The notes under the pieces were generated by a model, which worked only from the letters and a program-made list of their open reading frames with translations, searched no databases and was not told the origin of the DNA. 64,000 nucleotides of DNA, from positions 186,001 through 250,000 of the forward strand of contig NZ_FPJW01000003.1 of assembly GCF_900119735.1 (NCBI RefSeq), given 5' to 3'. The position numbers were made by a program, and so were the translations under genes. Positions 10,220 to 18,995 of the stretch are shown piece by piece. How positions within the stretch are numbered: position 1 is the first letter of the stretch; every line of letters begins with the position of its first letter. The DNA comes from Marinospirillum alkaliphilum DSM 21637 (GTDB lineage: Bacteria; Pseudomonadota; Gammaproteobacteria; Pseudomonadales; Halomonadaceae).

Positions 10220-11419
10220 ATGAATCCTTTCCTGGACAAGTTGCACCCCTATCCGTTTGAAAAACTGGCCGTACTGACGGCCGGTGTTACTCCACCAGCA
10301 GATTTGAAACGCATTGCCTTCACCATTGGTGAACCCCAGCATGCGGCTCCCCAACTGGTGCTGGATGCCCTGCGTGATGCCCTGGAAGGTGTCAGTAAAT
10401 ACCCGGCCACCAAAGGCGAAGCACCCTTGCGTCAAGCCATTGCTGACTGGTGTGCGCGGCGTTTTGGTCTGGTGCAGTCGCGTCTGGACCCGGAGCGCCA
10501 GGTGTTGCCGGTGAATGGCACTCGTGAAGCGTTATTTGCCATCGTGCAGGCACTGGTCGATGCGTCTCGTCCGGCACGGGTGGTGATGCCCAATCCTTTT
10601 TATCAGATTTACGAGGGTGCGGCACTGCTGGCCGGTGCCCAGGCCCATTACCTCAATTGTGAAGCCGAGCAGGGTTTTCAGCCGGATTTCAGTCAGGTGC
10701 CTGCCGAAGTCTGGCGTGACACCCAACTGGTGTTCATCTGCTCACCAGGTAACCCGACTGGTGCGTTGTTGTCACTGGAGCAACAGAAAAAACTACTGCA
10801 GCTGGCCGATGAACATGATTTTGTCATCTGTGCCGACGAATGTTATTCGGAAATTTATTTTGATGAACAAAACCCGCCACCGGGGTTGCTGCAGGCTTGT
10901 GAAGAAAGTGGTCGCCATGATTTCAGTCGTTGCCTGGTGTTTCATTCGCTGTCCAAGCGCTCCAACCTGCCAGGGCTGCGCTCCGGTTTTGTGGCCGGTG
11001 ATGAGCGCCTGATTCAGGCCTTCCTGAAATATCGCACCTACCACGGCTGTGCCATGCCGTTGCATCATCAGGTGGCTTCCGTGGCGGCCTGGCAAGATGA
11101 AAGCCATGTGCAGGCGAATCGCAACTTTTACCGAGCCAAATTTGATGCGGTGCTGGAAATACTGAAACCGGTGATGGATGTGCAGCGCCCGGATGCCGGT
11201 TTTTACCTCTGGCCGGTGACACCCATTGACGATGAAGTGTTCACCCGTCGTTTGCTGGAAACCCAGAACCTGGGGGTATTGCCGGGCCGTTACCTGTCGC
11301 GTGAAGTGGATGGTCATAATCCGGCTGTTGGTCGCATTCGCATTGCGCTGGTGGCTGAGCTGGATGAATGCATAGAAGGGGCGCAACGCATGCGCCGGTT
11401 TATTGAAGCAGGCTGTTGA
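10220..11419 (+). CDS. dapC: Succinyldiaminopimelate transaminase
   Basis: PLP-dependent class I/II aminotransferase acting in the succinylase branch of lysine/meso-DAP synthesis, converting N-succinyl-2-amino-6-ketopimelate to N-succinyl-LL-DAP. 399 aa. Seen: FTIGEPQHA at the N-terminus, the CSPGNPTGALLS motif, ADECYSEIYFD, and the PLP lysine region VFHSLSKRSNLPGLRSGF. The specific assignment rests on length, N-terminal style (NPFLDKLHPYPFEKL) and on dapD two genes downstream. Confidence 0.93.
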   Translation: MNPFLDKLHPYPFEKLAVLTAGVTPPADLKRIAFTIGEPQHAAPQLVLDALRDALEGVSKYPATKGEAPLRQAIADWCARRFGLVQSRLDPERQVLPVNGTREALFAIVQALVDASRPARVVMPNPFYQIYEGAALLAGAQAHYLNCEAEQGFQPDFSQVPAEVWRDTQLVFICSPGNPTGALLSLEQQKKLLQLADEHDFVICADECYSEIYFDEQNPPPGLLQACEESGRHDFSRCLVFHSLSKRSNLPGLRSGFVAGDERLIQAFLKYRTYHGCAMPLHHQVASVAAWQDESHVQANRNFYRAKFDAVLEILKPVMDVQRPDAGFYLWPVTPIDDEVFTRRLLETQNLGVLPGRYLSREVDGHNPAVGRIRIALVAELDECIEGAQRMRRFIEAGC

Positions 11420-11432
11420 GAAAAAGGTTAAA

Positions 11433-11777
11433 ATGCTGACTCTTTACGGAATCCCCAACTGCGACACCATGAAAAAAGCGCGCCAGTGGCTGCAAGAGCA
11501 GCAACTGGAGCATCACTTTCATGACTACAAAAAAGCCGGCATTGATGCCTCCACCCTGCAGCAGTGGGTCGATCAGACTGGCTGGGAAACACTGGTTAAC
11601 CGCCGTGGCACCACCTGGCGCAAATTGCCGGAAGCTGAGCGTCAGGACCTGGATGCCACTGCGGCGATCCGCCTGATGCAGGCCAATCCCAGCCTGATCA
11701 AACGCCCGGTACTGGATACCGGTCATCAGCTACTGGTGGGTTTTGACCCCGAGCAATGGCAGCAGACGCTGAAATGA
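11433..11777 (+). CDS. ArsC/Spx-family (YffB-like) protein
   Basis: Small thioredoxin-fold protein of 114 aa. Start chosen at the ATG at 11433 (MLTLYGIPNCDTMKKARQWL); the longer frame begins inside dapC. Seen: a single redox cysteine in GIPNCDT, the RRGTTWRKLPE segment and the LIKRPVLD motif typical of ArsC-like proteins. Unlike real arsenate reductases there is no arsenic context. It sits between dapC and dapD, where a YffB-type gene is commonly found next to dap genes; its biochemical role is not settled. The start lies 13 bases beyond the dapC stop, so it is probably in one operon. Confidence 0.85.
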   Translation: MLTLYGIPNCDTMKKARQWLQEQQLEHHFHDYKKAGIDASTLQQWVDQTGWETLVNRRGTTWRKLPEAERQDLDATAAIRLMQANPSLIKRPVLDTGHQLLVGFDPEQWQQTLK

Positions 11778-11805
11778 ATACTGAATAAACCATGAGGAAG
11801 CCAAG

Positions 11806-12846
11806 ATGAGCACTCCCCAACTTTTTGCCTGCGGTTTTGGTGTAGGCACCTACAACCTGAAGAGCGAATGGCTGGAAGTTTATTACCCGCGTCCGGTGCT
11901 CAACCCTGATGCAGACCTGACCCAGGCTTTAATTGATAACTGTGGTTATGAAGGTGGCAACCAGGCTTGCAACATCACCCCGGATCGCCTGGATGCCCTG
12001 TCCGAAGCGCTGGATGCCGCCAATCATCATGATCTGGCAATGATTGCCCAGCAGATGAAGCGCAGTCACCGCCCGCTGGTGATTACATTACTGGCCACCG
12101 ATACTGATCCGGCCAGTGTGCCGGAGGTGTACCTGAAGCTGCACCTGCTGTCACATCGTCTGGTGAAACCTCATGGTGTGAACCTCACCGGTGCTTTTGG
12201 TCTGCTGAAAAACGTGGCCTGGACCAGCGACGGTGCCATTGATCTGGAGGAACTGCCACAGCGCCAGTTACTGGCACGTATGGATGGCAAGATTCTCACC
12301 GTGGAAAGTGTCGACAAGTTCCCGCGCATGTGTGATTACGTGGTGCCTGCCGGAGTGCGCATTGCGGATACTGCACGGGTGCGCCTGGGTGCTTATCTGG
12401 GTGAAGGCACCACCATCATGCATGAAGGTTTTGTTAACTTTAATGCCGGTACGGAAGGCCCCAACATGATCGAAGGCCGCATCAGCGCCGGTGTGTTTGT
12501 GGGTGCCGGTTCTGATCTGGGCGGTGGTTGCTCCACCATGGGCACCCTGTCCGGTGGTGGTAACATCGTGATTTCGGTCGGTGAAAAGTGCCTGATTGGT
12601 GCCAATGCCGGTATTGGTATCCCGCTGGGTGATCGCTGCACCGTGGAGTCTGGCCTGTATGTCACTTCCGGCAGCAAGATCACCCTGCTGGATGATCAGG
12701 GCAAGGAGGTCAGTGTGGTGGCCGCTCGTGCACTGGCCAATCAGGACGATTTGCTGTTCCGCCGCAATTCCCAGACTGGTCGTATTGAATGCCTGGCCAA
12801 CCGATCTGCCATTGAGCTGAACGAAGCCTTGCACAGCAACAACTGA
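11806..12846 (+). CDS. dapD: Tetrahydrodipicolinate N-succinyltransferase
   Basis: Succinyl-CoA-dependent acyltransferase, the first step of the succinylase branch to meso-DAP and lysine. 346 aa, matching the long pseudomonad-type DapD rather than the 274-aa E. coli type. Seen: an N-terminal alpha/beta region, then a left-handed beta-helix of hexapeptide repeats (residues ~175-300: VRIADTARVRLGAYLGEGTT, AGVFVGAGSDLGGGCS, EKCLIGANAGIGIPLGD). GAGGAAG site before the ATG. Confidence 0.96.
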   Translation: MSTPQLFACGFGVGTYNLKSEWLEVYYPRPVLNPDADLTQALIDNCGYEGGNQACNITPDRLDALSEALDAANHHDLAMIAQQMKRSHRPLVITLLATDTDPASVPEVYLKLHLLSHRLVKPHGVNLTGAFGLLKNVAWTSDGAIDLEELPQRQLLARMDGKILTVESVDKFPRMCDYVVPAGVRIADTARVRLGAYLGEGTTIMHEGFVNFNAGTEGPNMIEGRISAGVFVGAGSDLGGGCSTMGTLSGGGNIVISVGEKCLIGANAGIGIPLGDRCTVESGLYVTSGSKITLLDDQGKEVSVVAARALANQDDLLFRRNSQTGRIECLANRSAIELNEALHSNN

Positions 12847-12854
12847 TCGTTTCC

Positions 12855-12888
12855 TGCGGAAACCGGGGTTGATCCCTTGGTTTCCGCA
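12855..12888 (+). terminator. Hairpin after dapD
   Basis: Inverted repeat TGCGGAAACC / GGTTTCCGCA (10 bp) with an inner GGG/CCC pairing. There is no U-tract after it, so it may be a transcript-stabilising or processing hairpin rather than a true intrinsic terminator. Confidence 0.5.
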
Positions 12889-12934
12889 CTGGAAGTGAGC
12901 ATAATGCGCCGCAGTCATCCCCCGGAGATTCACC

Positions 12935-13315
12935 ATGAAAATGCTCAACCGCTCTGCCATCAGTGTTCGTTTAACCCAGCCCTTTGTGGACTGGATCAAC
13001 AGTCTGGATGCCAGTGGCGAGGAACAGGTCAGCCTGGAAGACGTCAACCAGGAAGCCACCACCTATCTGGTGCCTGAACTGGAGGATGAAGACTCGCTGG
13101 AAACGTTGCTGGATGAACGTTATCTGGACATCCTCGAAAATGAGCTGCTGTCCTGGGAAGAAGACACACGCCTGTGGCCAGATCAGCTGGATCGGGCACT
13201 GTTTGATGCGTTCATTGAAGTCGAACCCTCCTTTATGGTTTTTGATCTGGACGACCAGGCACCGCTGTTGGCTCAGGTTGTGGATGAGATTGAAGACCTG
13301 GGCGATGACAACTGA
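12935..13315 (+). CDS. Acidic protein of unknown function
   Basis: 126 aa, not recognised. Start at ATG 12935 with a CGGAG site upstream. The protein is strongly acidic, with many Asp/Glu clusters (LEDEDSLETLLDE, EDLGDDN at the end), few basic residues, several Trp, no signal peptide and no membrane segment. Composition and size resemble the small conserved acidic proteins often kept next to dapD or other housekeeping genes in marine Gammaproteobacteria. It is followed 10 bases later by a transporter gene, so the two may be cotranscribed. Confidence 0.75.
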   Translation: MKMLNRSAISVRLTQPFVDWINSLDASGEEQVSLEDVNQEATTYLVPELEDEDSLETLLDERYLDILENELLSWEEDTRLWPDQLDRALFDAFIEVEPSFMVFDLDDQAPLLAQVVDEIEDLGDDN

Positions 13316-13325
13316 GGCTTGAAGC

Positions 13326-14210
13326 ATGGGACAGGATTTGTTGCTGACAGTATTACTGCCTGCCGCCCTGTTCCTGATCATGCTGGGTATGGGAATGACC
13401 CTGTCAGTGAATGACTTCATGCGGGTGCGTCAGGCTCCTGCTGCAGTGTTGACGGGTCTTTCCGGGCAGTTCCTGCTGCCACCCCTTGCTGCCTTGCTGG
13501 CCATATGGGTGTTTGATCCTGAGCCGGTGTTTGCGGTGGGTCTGATGGTGCTTGCTTTTGCACCCAGCGGTGCCACCTCCAATCTGATGACCTTTCTCAG
13601 TCGGGGTGATGTGGCCCTGTCCGTGACCCTGACCGCCATCACCAGTCTGATCATTCCCTTTACCCTGCCGGTGTTGTCAGCACTGGCCATCAGCCACTGG
13701 CTGGGGCAGTCGGCGGACATTGAACTGCCTCTGCTGCGTACCTGGGCACAACTGATGCTGGTGTCTTTGTTTCCCATTTTGCTGGGTATGCTGGTGGCGT
13801 CCAACTGGCCAACCTTGGCTGGGCGTGCCACACAAGCTTTAAAACCCTTGTCGTTTGCTTTTCTGTTGCTGGTGATTGTGGCGATCAGCAGTAAACACTG
13901 GGAGCGTATGCCAGCGTTTCTGGTCGCCACGGCTCCCGCCGTGCTGCTGATGAACTGTGTGGCCTTGCTGGCGGGTTGGTTGTGGGCGCGCCTGTGGCAA
14001 CAGGATGCTCAGCGTCAGATCACCATCGGCTTGGAAGTGGGTGTACAGAATGGTGGTACAGCCTTGGTGGTGACCCTAATGGTGTTGGGTAATGCCCAAA
14101 TGTCGGTACCACCGGTGATCTACGGTATCCTGATGTTAGGCCCGAGCCTGGCTTTTGGCCTGCTGTTTGGTGCTCACTTGTCACGGCGCATGCAGGCCTC
14201 AGAGGCCTGA
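13326..14210 (+). CDS. Bile acid:sodium symporter (BASS) family transporter
   Basis: Inner-membrane secondary transporter of 294 aa with about nine or ten hydrophobic segments. Seen: the N-terminal LGMGMTLSVNDFMRV and APSGATSNLMTFLSRGDVALSVTLT, which match the conserved core of the BASS/SBF family, and GLEVGVQNGGTALVVTL near the C-terminus. The substrate cannot be told from sequence: family members carry organic acids, pantothenate, pyruvate or bile acids. It ends directly against the convergent EAL-HDOD gene. Confidence 0.85.
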   Translation: MGQDLLLTVLLPAALFLIMLGMGMTLSVNDFMRVRQAPAAVLTGLSGQFLLPPLAALLAIWVFDPEPVFAVGLMVLAFAPSGATSNLMTFLSRGDVALSVTLTAITSLIIPFTLPVLSALAISHWLGQSADIELPLLRTWAQLMLVSLFPILLGMLVASNWPTLAGRATQALKPLSFAFLLLVIVAISSKHWERMPAFLVATAPAVLLMNCVALLAGWLWARLWQQDAQRQITIGLEVGVQNGGTALVVTLMVLGNAQMSVPPVIYGILMLGPSLAFGLLFGAHLSRRMQASEA

Positions 14211-15434
14211 TCAGCTTACTTGTTCCATCAGCTCATTGGCCCAACTGCGGCTACTCAGATACACCTGGTTAAGTTTGCCGGTCAGAGCAACGGATTTCTT
14301 TTCCAATGCGCCGTTTTCGAAGGCTTCCACCAGTTTCAGCAACTTGCCATAGTCCCCTTCTCGTTGTAACAGCGCGGATGCCAGGGCTGGGTCTAATGGG
14401 ATTTCCCGCAACAGTTTATCCATGGGCATTGCCATAAAAGCATCCATGCGTGACAACATGCCAAGCATAAAAGCACTACTGGCATCCAGGTGCATGCCTT
14501 CACTCAGTTTTCTGCACATGGCTGCACGAGTCAGTGTCATCAACATCAGCAGGCGATTGCCGGCTCCAGTACCTGCCAGCATCAATGTCATTACCAGGCT
14601 GCGCATCCGGTCTAATCCCATCATGCTCAAGGCCTGGCGTATGTTGGTGATGGTTTGTTTGTTGCGGACTGCAGAAGAGTTGATATAACGCATGAGCAAT
14701 AAGCAGAGCTGAGGGTCCTGGGCTAGATACTCTTCCAGCTTGGCGTAACTGGGTTCTTGCTCTTGTAGTTCACGCAGAATACGTATTTCAGCATTCTGGT
14801 TGTTGCTGCGATGTTTATCTGAGCCATTTACCGAGGCTGGTCGGGCGAGAAAAAACCCCTGGAAATAATCAAAACCCAATTGCAGGCAATAATCAAAGGT
14901 GCCTGGGTTCTCGATTCTTTCCGCCAGCAGTTTCGTTCTGCTGCGGTCATAGGCGCTCAGGTCCAGTTGCTCCGGGCTGCTGGTGATCAAATCAATCTTG
15001 ATGATATCGGCCAGATCCAGCAGTGGGCGTGTAGTATCCGATAATTGGAAGTGGTCCAGTGCCAGCATATAACCCTGGTTTTTCAACTGCTCCAGATTGT
15101 TGATCAGTTTGCGATCAATCCGTACATCATTCTGCACCTCAATGACCAGGCGTTCCTGTTTGGGCGGTAGCAGCTCCGGCTTGTCCAGCCACTGGTTGGG
15201 TGCATTAAAAAACAGTGTGCGCCGCCCCACCAACTGATCCAGCCCGATTTCATACATCGCTGTAGTGATTGAGCGTGCGGTGGCAACCATCGGATCAGAA
15301 AAGTGAGAACTGCTTGATAGTTGGCTGGAGCGATAAAGCAGCTCATCCGCAACATGCTGCTTTTTGCGGTTGCAGATGGGTTGTAACGCTATGCAGTAGT
15401 CTGGTGCTTCGGTAGTCCGCGCTGAAGTGTTCAT
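14211..15434 (-). CDS. Degenerate EAL plus HDOD signalling protein
   Basis: 407 aa. Residues ~10-205 form an EAL-like domain and ~205-395 an HDOD domain (LRELQEQEPSYAKLEEYLAQDPQL, then IRQALSMMGLDRMRSLVMTLM). Catalytic EAL residues look lost: the signature is ADELLYRSS, the DDF motif is LALDHFQLSD, and the EGVE loop is AERIENPG. It is therefore probably a c-di-GMP-related adaptor rather than a phosphodiesterase, like the YuxH/CdgJ group. It lies 51 bases after cobA on the same strand and could be read from the nitrate operon. Its ribosome binding site is inside a hairpin (15438-15475). Confidence 0.87.
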   Translation of the reverse strand: MNTSARTTEAPDYCIALQPICNRKKQHVADELLYRSSQLSSSSHFSDPMVATARSITTAMYEIGLDQLVGRRTLFFNAPNQWLDKPELLPPKQERLVIEVQNDVRIDRKLINNLEQLKNQGYMLALDHFQLSDTTRPLLDLADIIKIDLITSSPEQLDLSAYDRSRTKLLAERIENPGTFDYCLQLGFDYFQGFFLARPASVNGSDKHRSNNQNAEIRILRELQEQEPSYAKLEEYLAQDPQLCLLLMRYINSSAVRNKQTITNIRQALSMMGLDRMRSLVMTLMLAGTGAGNRLLMLMTLTRAAMCRKLSEGMHLDASSAFMLGMLSRMDAFMAMPMDKLLREIPLDPALASALLQREGDYGKLLKLVEAFENGALEKKSVALTGKLNQVYLSSRSWANELMEQVS

Positions 15435-15437
15435 GAA

Positions 15438-15475
15438 GCCTCCCTTGTCTGAAGTTCACTATAGTCAAGGGAGGC
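15438..15475 (-). promoter_or_regulatory. Hairpin sequestering the ribosome binding site of the EAL-HDOD gene
   Basis: Perfect 10-bp inverted repeat (15438-15447 with 15466-15475) around an 18-base loop. In the minus RNA the 3' arm is CAAGGGAGGC, which contains the Shine-Dalgarno AGGGAGG just upstream of the start at 15434. No U-tract follows, so it does not look like a cobA terminator. Translational control is an inference. Confidence 0.55.
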
Positions 15476-15485
15476 AGGGTTGGAG

Positions 15486-16280
15486 TCAGGCAGACATAAA
15501 CTGAAAATTAACCGGCTCCATCAGTTGCGATGAAACCACTTCTGCCACTACCTGCCCAACATAAATCAAGGTTGGGGTTTGCAGTTGTTGTTCCTGCACA
15601 GTAGCCAGCATGTCACCCAGGCAACAGCGTATCTGGCGATGTTCCGGCTGGGTGCCTTTTTCCACCAGCAGCACCGGCCAGTCTGCCGGTAAACCATGGT
15701 ATTGCAGCTGTTTGCTGATCATTTCGACCTGTGCCAGCCCCATGTAAAACACCAGGGTTTCATCCTTGCGAGCCAGATCAGCCCAGTCAATTGGGCGATC
15801 ATCACAAGACTGGGCGGTGATCAGGCGCAAACGAGGTGCCTTACCACGTTCGGTCAGTGAAAAACCACAGTGTGCAGCACAACCAGCGGCAGCAGTAATA
15901 CCGGGTACTATCTGCCAGGGAATACCCGCCTGGGACAGTGCCGTGGTTTCTTCGGTCAGGCGACCAAAAATCAGCGGGTCACCCCCCTTCAGACGCACCA
16001 CCTGCAAGCCCTGACGTGCCAGATCCACCAGCAACTGACAGATCACTGGCTGAGGCATGGAGTGCTGCCCTTTACGCTTGCCGACATAAAGGCGTCGGGC
16101 AGTGGCCGGCAATTCCTGCAGCAGGGCATCACTGACCAGCGCATCATAAACCACCACGTCAGCATCCATCAGCAGTCGCCAGCCTTTGCGGGTGATCAGC
16201 TCCGGGTCACCAGGTCCGGCACCAACCAGTGCCAGCGATCCGAGTGGGCGTTCAAATTCAGGCCAGGGCAGGGAACCCAT
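15486..16280 (-). CDS. cobA: Uroporphyrinogen-III C-methyltransferase
   Basis: SAM-dependent methyltransferase that makes precorrin-2, the precursor of siroheme, the cofactor of nitrite reductase NirB. 264 aa from the ATG at 16280, chosen because GGAGGTG lies just before it; an upstream in-frame ATG at 16298 is possible. Seen: SLALVGAGPGDPELITRKG, VVVYDALVS, VRLKGGDPLIFGR and the PGITAAAGCAAHCG substrate loop. It overlaps the end of nasA by 23 bases. This is the short CobA/NirE-type enzyme without the CysG dehydrogenase/ferrochelatase part, so those steps must be supplied elsewhere. Confidence 0.94.
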   Translation of the reverse strand: MGSLPWPEFERPLGSLALVGAGPGDPELITRKGWRLLMDADVVVYDALVSDALLQELPATARRLYVGKRKGQHSMPQPVICQLLVDLARQGLQVVRLKGGDPLIFGRLTEETTALSQAGIPWQIVPGITAAAGCAAHCGFSLTERGKAPRLRLITAQSCDDRPIDWADLARKDETLVFYMGLAQVEMISKQLQYHGLPADWPVLLVEKGTQPEHRQIRCCLGDMLATVQEQQLQTPTLIYVGQVVAEVVSSQLMEPVNFQFMSA

Positions 16281-18978
16281 GGGACACCTCCGCTTCAATC
16301 AGGGATTTTAATTCTGGAATGCAGGAACCACACTTGGTGCCACAACCCAGTTGTTGGCCCAGTTGCTCGACTGAGTCACAACCGGAACGAATGGCAGTAC
16401 GGATATCCTGTTCATGCACCTGCAGGCAACTGCAGATGCGTGGGCCACTGGCATGACCGGAGTCTGGCTGCATCAGCAGGCGACGGTCGGCAGCACTGAG
16501 GCCACTTTTGGCAAACAGTCGGTCCAGTCGAGTTGAATCAGTGAACTGACCTTCAGGATTCACCTGCAGTAACCAGTTCAGTTGTTCGCCATCAAAGCCG
16601 GCAGCCTGCAACCCACCAGACTGACCCGGTGTCTGCAACAGCAACTGCGGTGCCTGGCCGAGGTGTCGGCGGCACCAGTCGTTCCAGTCGTGCACCGGTT
16701 GATCATTGGCCAGCAGCAGCGCCGTGCAGTGCTCCATGGGGACTTTTGCCCAGTAGCTGGCCCAGTCAGCAGTCCTGCCATCAATCAAGTCACTGATCAA
16801 TACTCCAATCAAGTCATCCGGGCCCTGTGTCGATTGATGGGGCAGGCGCAGCAGCAGTCGCGCCTGCCACTGGCTGTTGACCGGCTGGATGCTGACTCGC
16901 CCCTGTTTGGATTCCGGTTGACCGGAAACCGGATCAACACGCTGCTGAATCAGGCTGTTGCACAGGCCCATACCAGTGAATTGTGCTGTCCAGTGCATGG
17001 GCACAAACACCTCACCGGGGCGTTGGCTGTCCCGAATGCGGGTGCGAGCCAGATAAGAGCCTTCCGGATTACTCAGCCTGGCCAGCTGTCCTTCCTTTAA
17101 CTGCAGTTGCTCGGCATCCTGCGGGTGGATGTCAACAAAGGGTTCGCTCAGGTGTTGCATCAATCTGGGGGCGCGACCCGTGCGAGTCATGGTGTGCCAC
17201 TGGTCTCTGATGCGCCCGGTGTTCAGCAGCAGCGGCCAGTCAGCACTGGTCTGTTGCTCCGGTTCACGGGCATGCACGGCAACAAAGCGGGCCTTGCCGG
17301 ATGCAGTGAAAAACTGACCATCCGCAAACAGGCGAGCAGTGCCTAACGGGTGCTGCTGGGTCACCGGCCACTGCACCGGTTGCAACTGGTCGTAGGCTTC
17401 ATCACTCAACTGGCTTAAGCCGCTGATGTCAAAGCAGCGACTGCCGTTGTTTTCAAAGCCGGAAAGTGTTGCATGTTCACGAAAGATTTCTGCCGGGTGA
17501 CGGTAGGCAAAAGCAGCACCATGCCCCAGGCGCATTGCCAGCTGGCAGATGATTTCCCAGTCATGGCGTGCTTCACCCGGAGCAGGCAACAACCCCCTCT
17601 GACGTGAAATGCGGCGCTCGGAATTGGTCACTGTGCCATTTTTTTCTGACCAGCTGCTGGCCGGAAAAACGATGTCTGCCAGCGCCAGTGTATCGGTGTG
17701 TTGCATGGCTTCTGAAACAATCACCAGCTCACAATCAGCCAGTGCCTTGCGGATGCGATTGCTGTCCGGCAGGCTGACCAGTGGGTTGGTTCCGATGATC
17801 CAGACGGCCTTGATTTCACCGCGCTCGATGGCTTCAAACAGGGGGATTGTTTTATAACCCTCCTGTTTTGCAATTGCCGGTGCCTGCCAGAAACGAGCAA
17901 CCCGTGAGATATTCACCGGGTCACTGAAGTCCATGTGGGCTGCCAGTTGATTGGCCAGTCCGCCCACTTCACGGCCACCCATGGCATTAGGTTGACCAGT
18001 CAGGGATAGTGGGCAACTGCCGGGTTTGCCAATACGCCCGGTGGCAAGGTGACAGTTGAGGATGGCATTCACCTTGTCGGTGCCGCTGCTGGACTGGTTG
18101 ATGCCCTGGGAAAAAAGCGTCACGGTGCGGGGTGTTTCGGCAAACCAATCCAGAAACTGCAGCAGTTGCGGGAGTTTCAAGCCGCATCTGGATGCCACCT
18201 TTGAAAGGTCAGCTGCTTCTTCCATCGCTGCCAGCAGGGTATGGGTCATTCCTTCGGTATGATCACTGATGAAGGCGTGATCCAGTTTGCCACCTTCTGC
18301 CAAATGCACCAGCAGGGCATTAAACAGCAGCGCATCGGTACCGGGACGCAGTTGCAGGTGCAAATCAGCCAGATCACAGGTGGCGGTGCGACGGGGATCA
18401 ATGACCACCACTTTCATTTCCGGGCGAGCCTGTTTGGCTGCCTGCATGCGTTGATAAAGAATCGGGTGATTCCAGGCAGCATTGGAGCCGACCAACACCA
18501 GCAGATCAGCCAGTTCCAGATCTTCATAACAGCCTGGCACTGCATCAGCACCAAAAGCGCGCTTGTGACCCGCCACTGTGGAAGCCATGCACAGGCGTGA
18601 GTTGGTATCCACATGGCTGCTGCCGATAAAACCTTTCATCAGTTTGTTGGCAACATAATAGTCTTCGGTCAGCAGCTGACCGGACAGGTACATGGCCAAA
18701 CTGCCGGGGCCATGTTGCTGCAGTATCCGTTGCAGGCGGGAGGCGGTGGTGTCCAGGGCTGTATTCCAGTCGGTTGACTGTCCATCCACCCGGGGTTGCA
18801 GCAGCCGTCCTTCCGGATTGCAGGTTTCCGGCAGGCTGCTGCCCTTGATGCACAGGCGACCATGATTGGCGGGATGGCCAGGGTCACCGGCAACCGCCAA
18901 CAACTGGCCTCCGCCAGTTCTGGCCCGGATGCCGCAGCCGACGCCACAGTAAGGACAGGTGGTTGTTTGATGAGTCAT
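16258..18978 (-). CDS. nasA: Assimilatory nitrate reductase, catalytic subunit
   Basis: Cytoplasmic molybdenum enzyme reducing nitrate to nitrite. 906 aa. Seen: N-terminal 4Fe-4S ligands Cys8, Cys11, Cys15 and Cys43 (CPYCGVGC and GRLCIKGS), the bis-MGD domains (DTNSRLCMASTVAGHKRAFG around the predicted Mo-ligand Cys; LVSLPDSNRIRKAL; TNSERRISRQRG), and a C-terminal BFD-like 2Fe-2S domain with ICSCLQVHEQD and CGTKCGSC near residues 855-890. No TAT signal, which fits a cytoplasmic assimilatory enzyme. No NasC-type FAD reductase is in the window, so the electron donor is unknown. Second to last in the MCP-NIT-nasA-cobA operon. Confidence 0.95.
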   Translation of the reverse strand: MTHQTTTCPYCGVGCGIRARTGGGQLLAVAGDPGHPANHGRLCIKGSSLPETCNPEGRLLQPRVDGQSTDWNTALDTTASRLQRILQQHGPGSLAMYLSGQLLTEDYYVANKLMKGFIGSSHVDTNSRLCMASTVAGHKRAFGADAVPGCYEDLELADLLVLVGSNAAWNHPILYQRMQAAKQARPEMKVVVIDPRRTATCDLADLHLQLRPGTDALLFNALLVHLAEGGKLDHAFISDHTEGMTHTLLAAMEEAADLSKVASRCGLKLPQLLQFLDWFAETPRTVTLFSQGINQSSSGTDKVNAILNCHLATGRIGKPGSCPLSLTGQPNAMGGREVGGLANQLAAHMDFSDPVNISRVARFWQAPAIAKQEGYKTIPLFEAIERGEIKAVWIIGTNPLVSLPDSNRIRKALADCELVIVSEAMQHTDTLALADIVFPASSWSEKNGTVTNSERRISRQRGLLPAPGEARHDWEIICQLAMRLGHGAAFAYRHPAEIFREHATLSGFENNGSRCFDISGLSQLSDEAYDQLQPVQWPVTQQHPLGTARLFADGQFFTASGKARFVAVHAREPEQQTSADWPLLLNTGRIRDQWHTMTRTGRAPRLMQHLSEPFVDIHPQDAEQLQLKEGQLARLSNPEGSYLARTRIRDSQRPGEVFVPMHWTAQFTGMGLCNSLIQQRVDPVSGQPESKQGRVSIQPVNSQWQARLLLRLPHQSTQGPDDLIGVLISDLIDGRTADWASYWAKVPMEHCTALLLANDQPVHDWNDWCRRHLGQAPQLLLQTPGQSGGLQAAGFDGEQLNWLLQVNPEGQFTDSTRLDRLFAKSGLSAADRRLLMQPDSGHASGPRICSCLQVHEQDIRTAIRSGCDSVEQLGQQLGCGTKCGSCIPELKSLIEAEVSHGFPALA

Positions 18979-18995
18979 ACCGTGTCTCCAGAAAA

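Noticed and set aside
14211-15434. Active c-di-GMP phosphodiesterase
   Set aside because: The EAL, DDF and EGVE motifs are all altered, so catalysis is unlikely; annotated as a degenerate EAL-HDOD protein instead.
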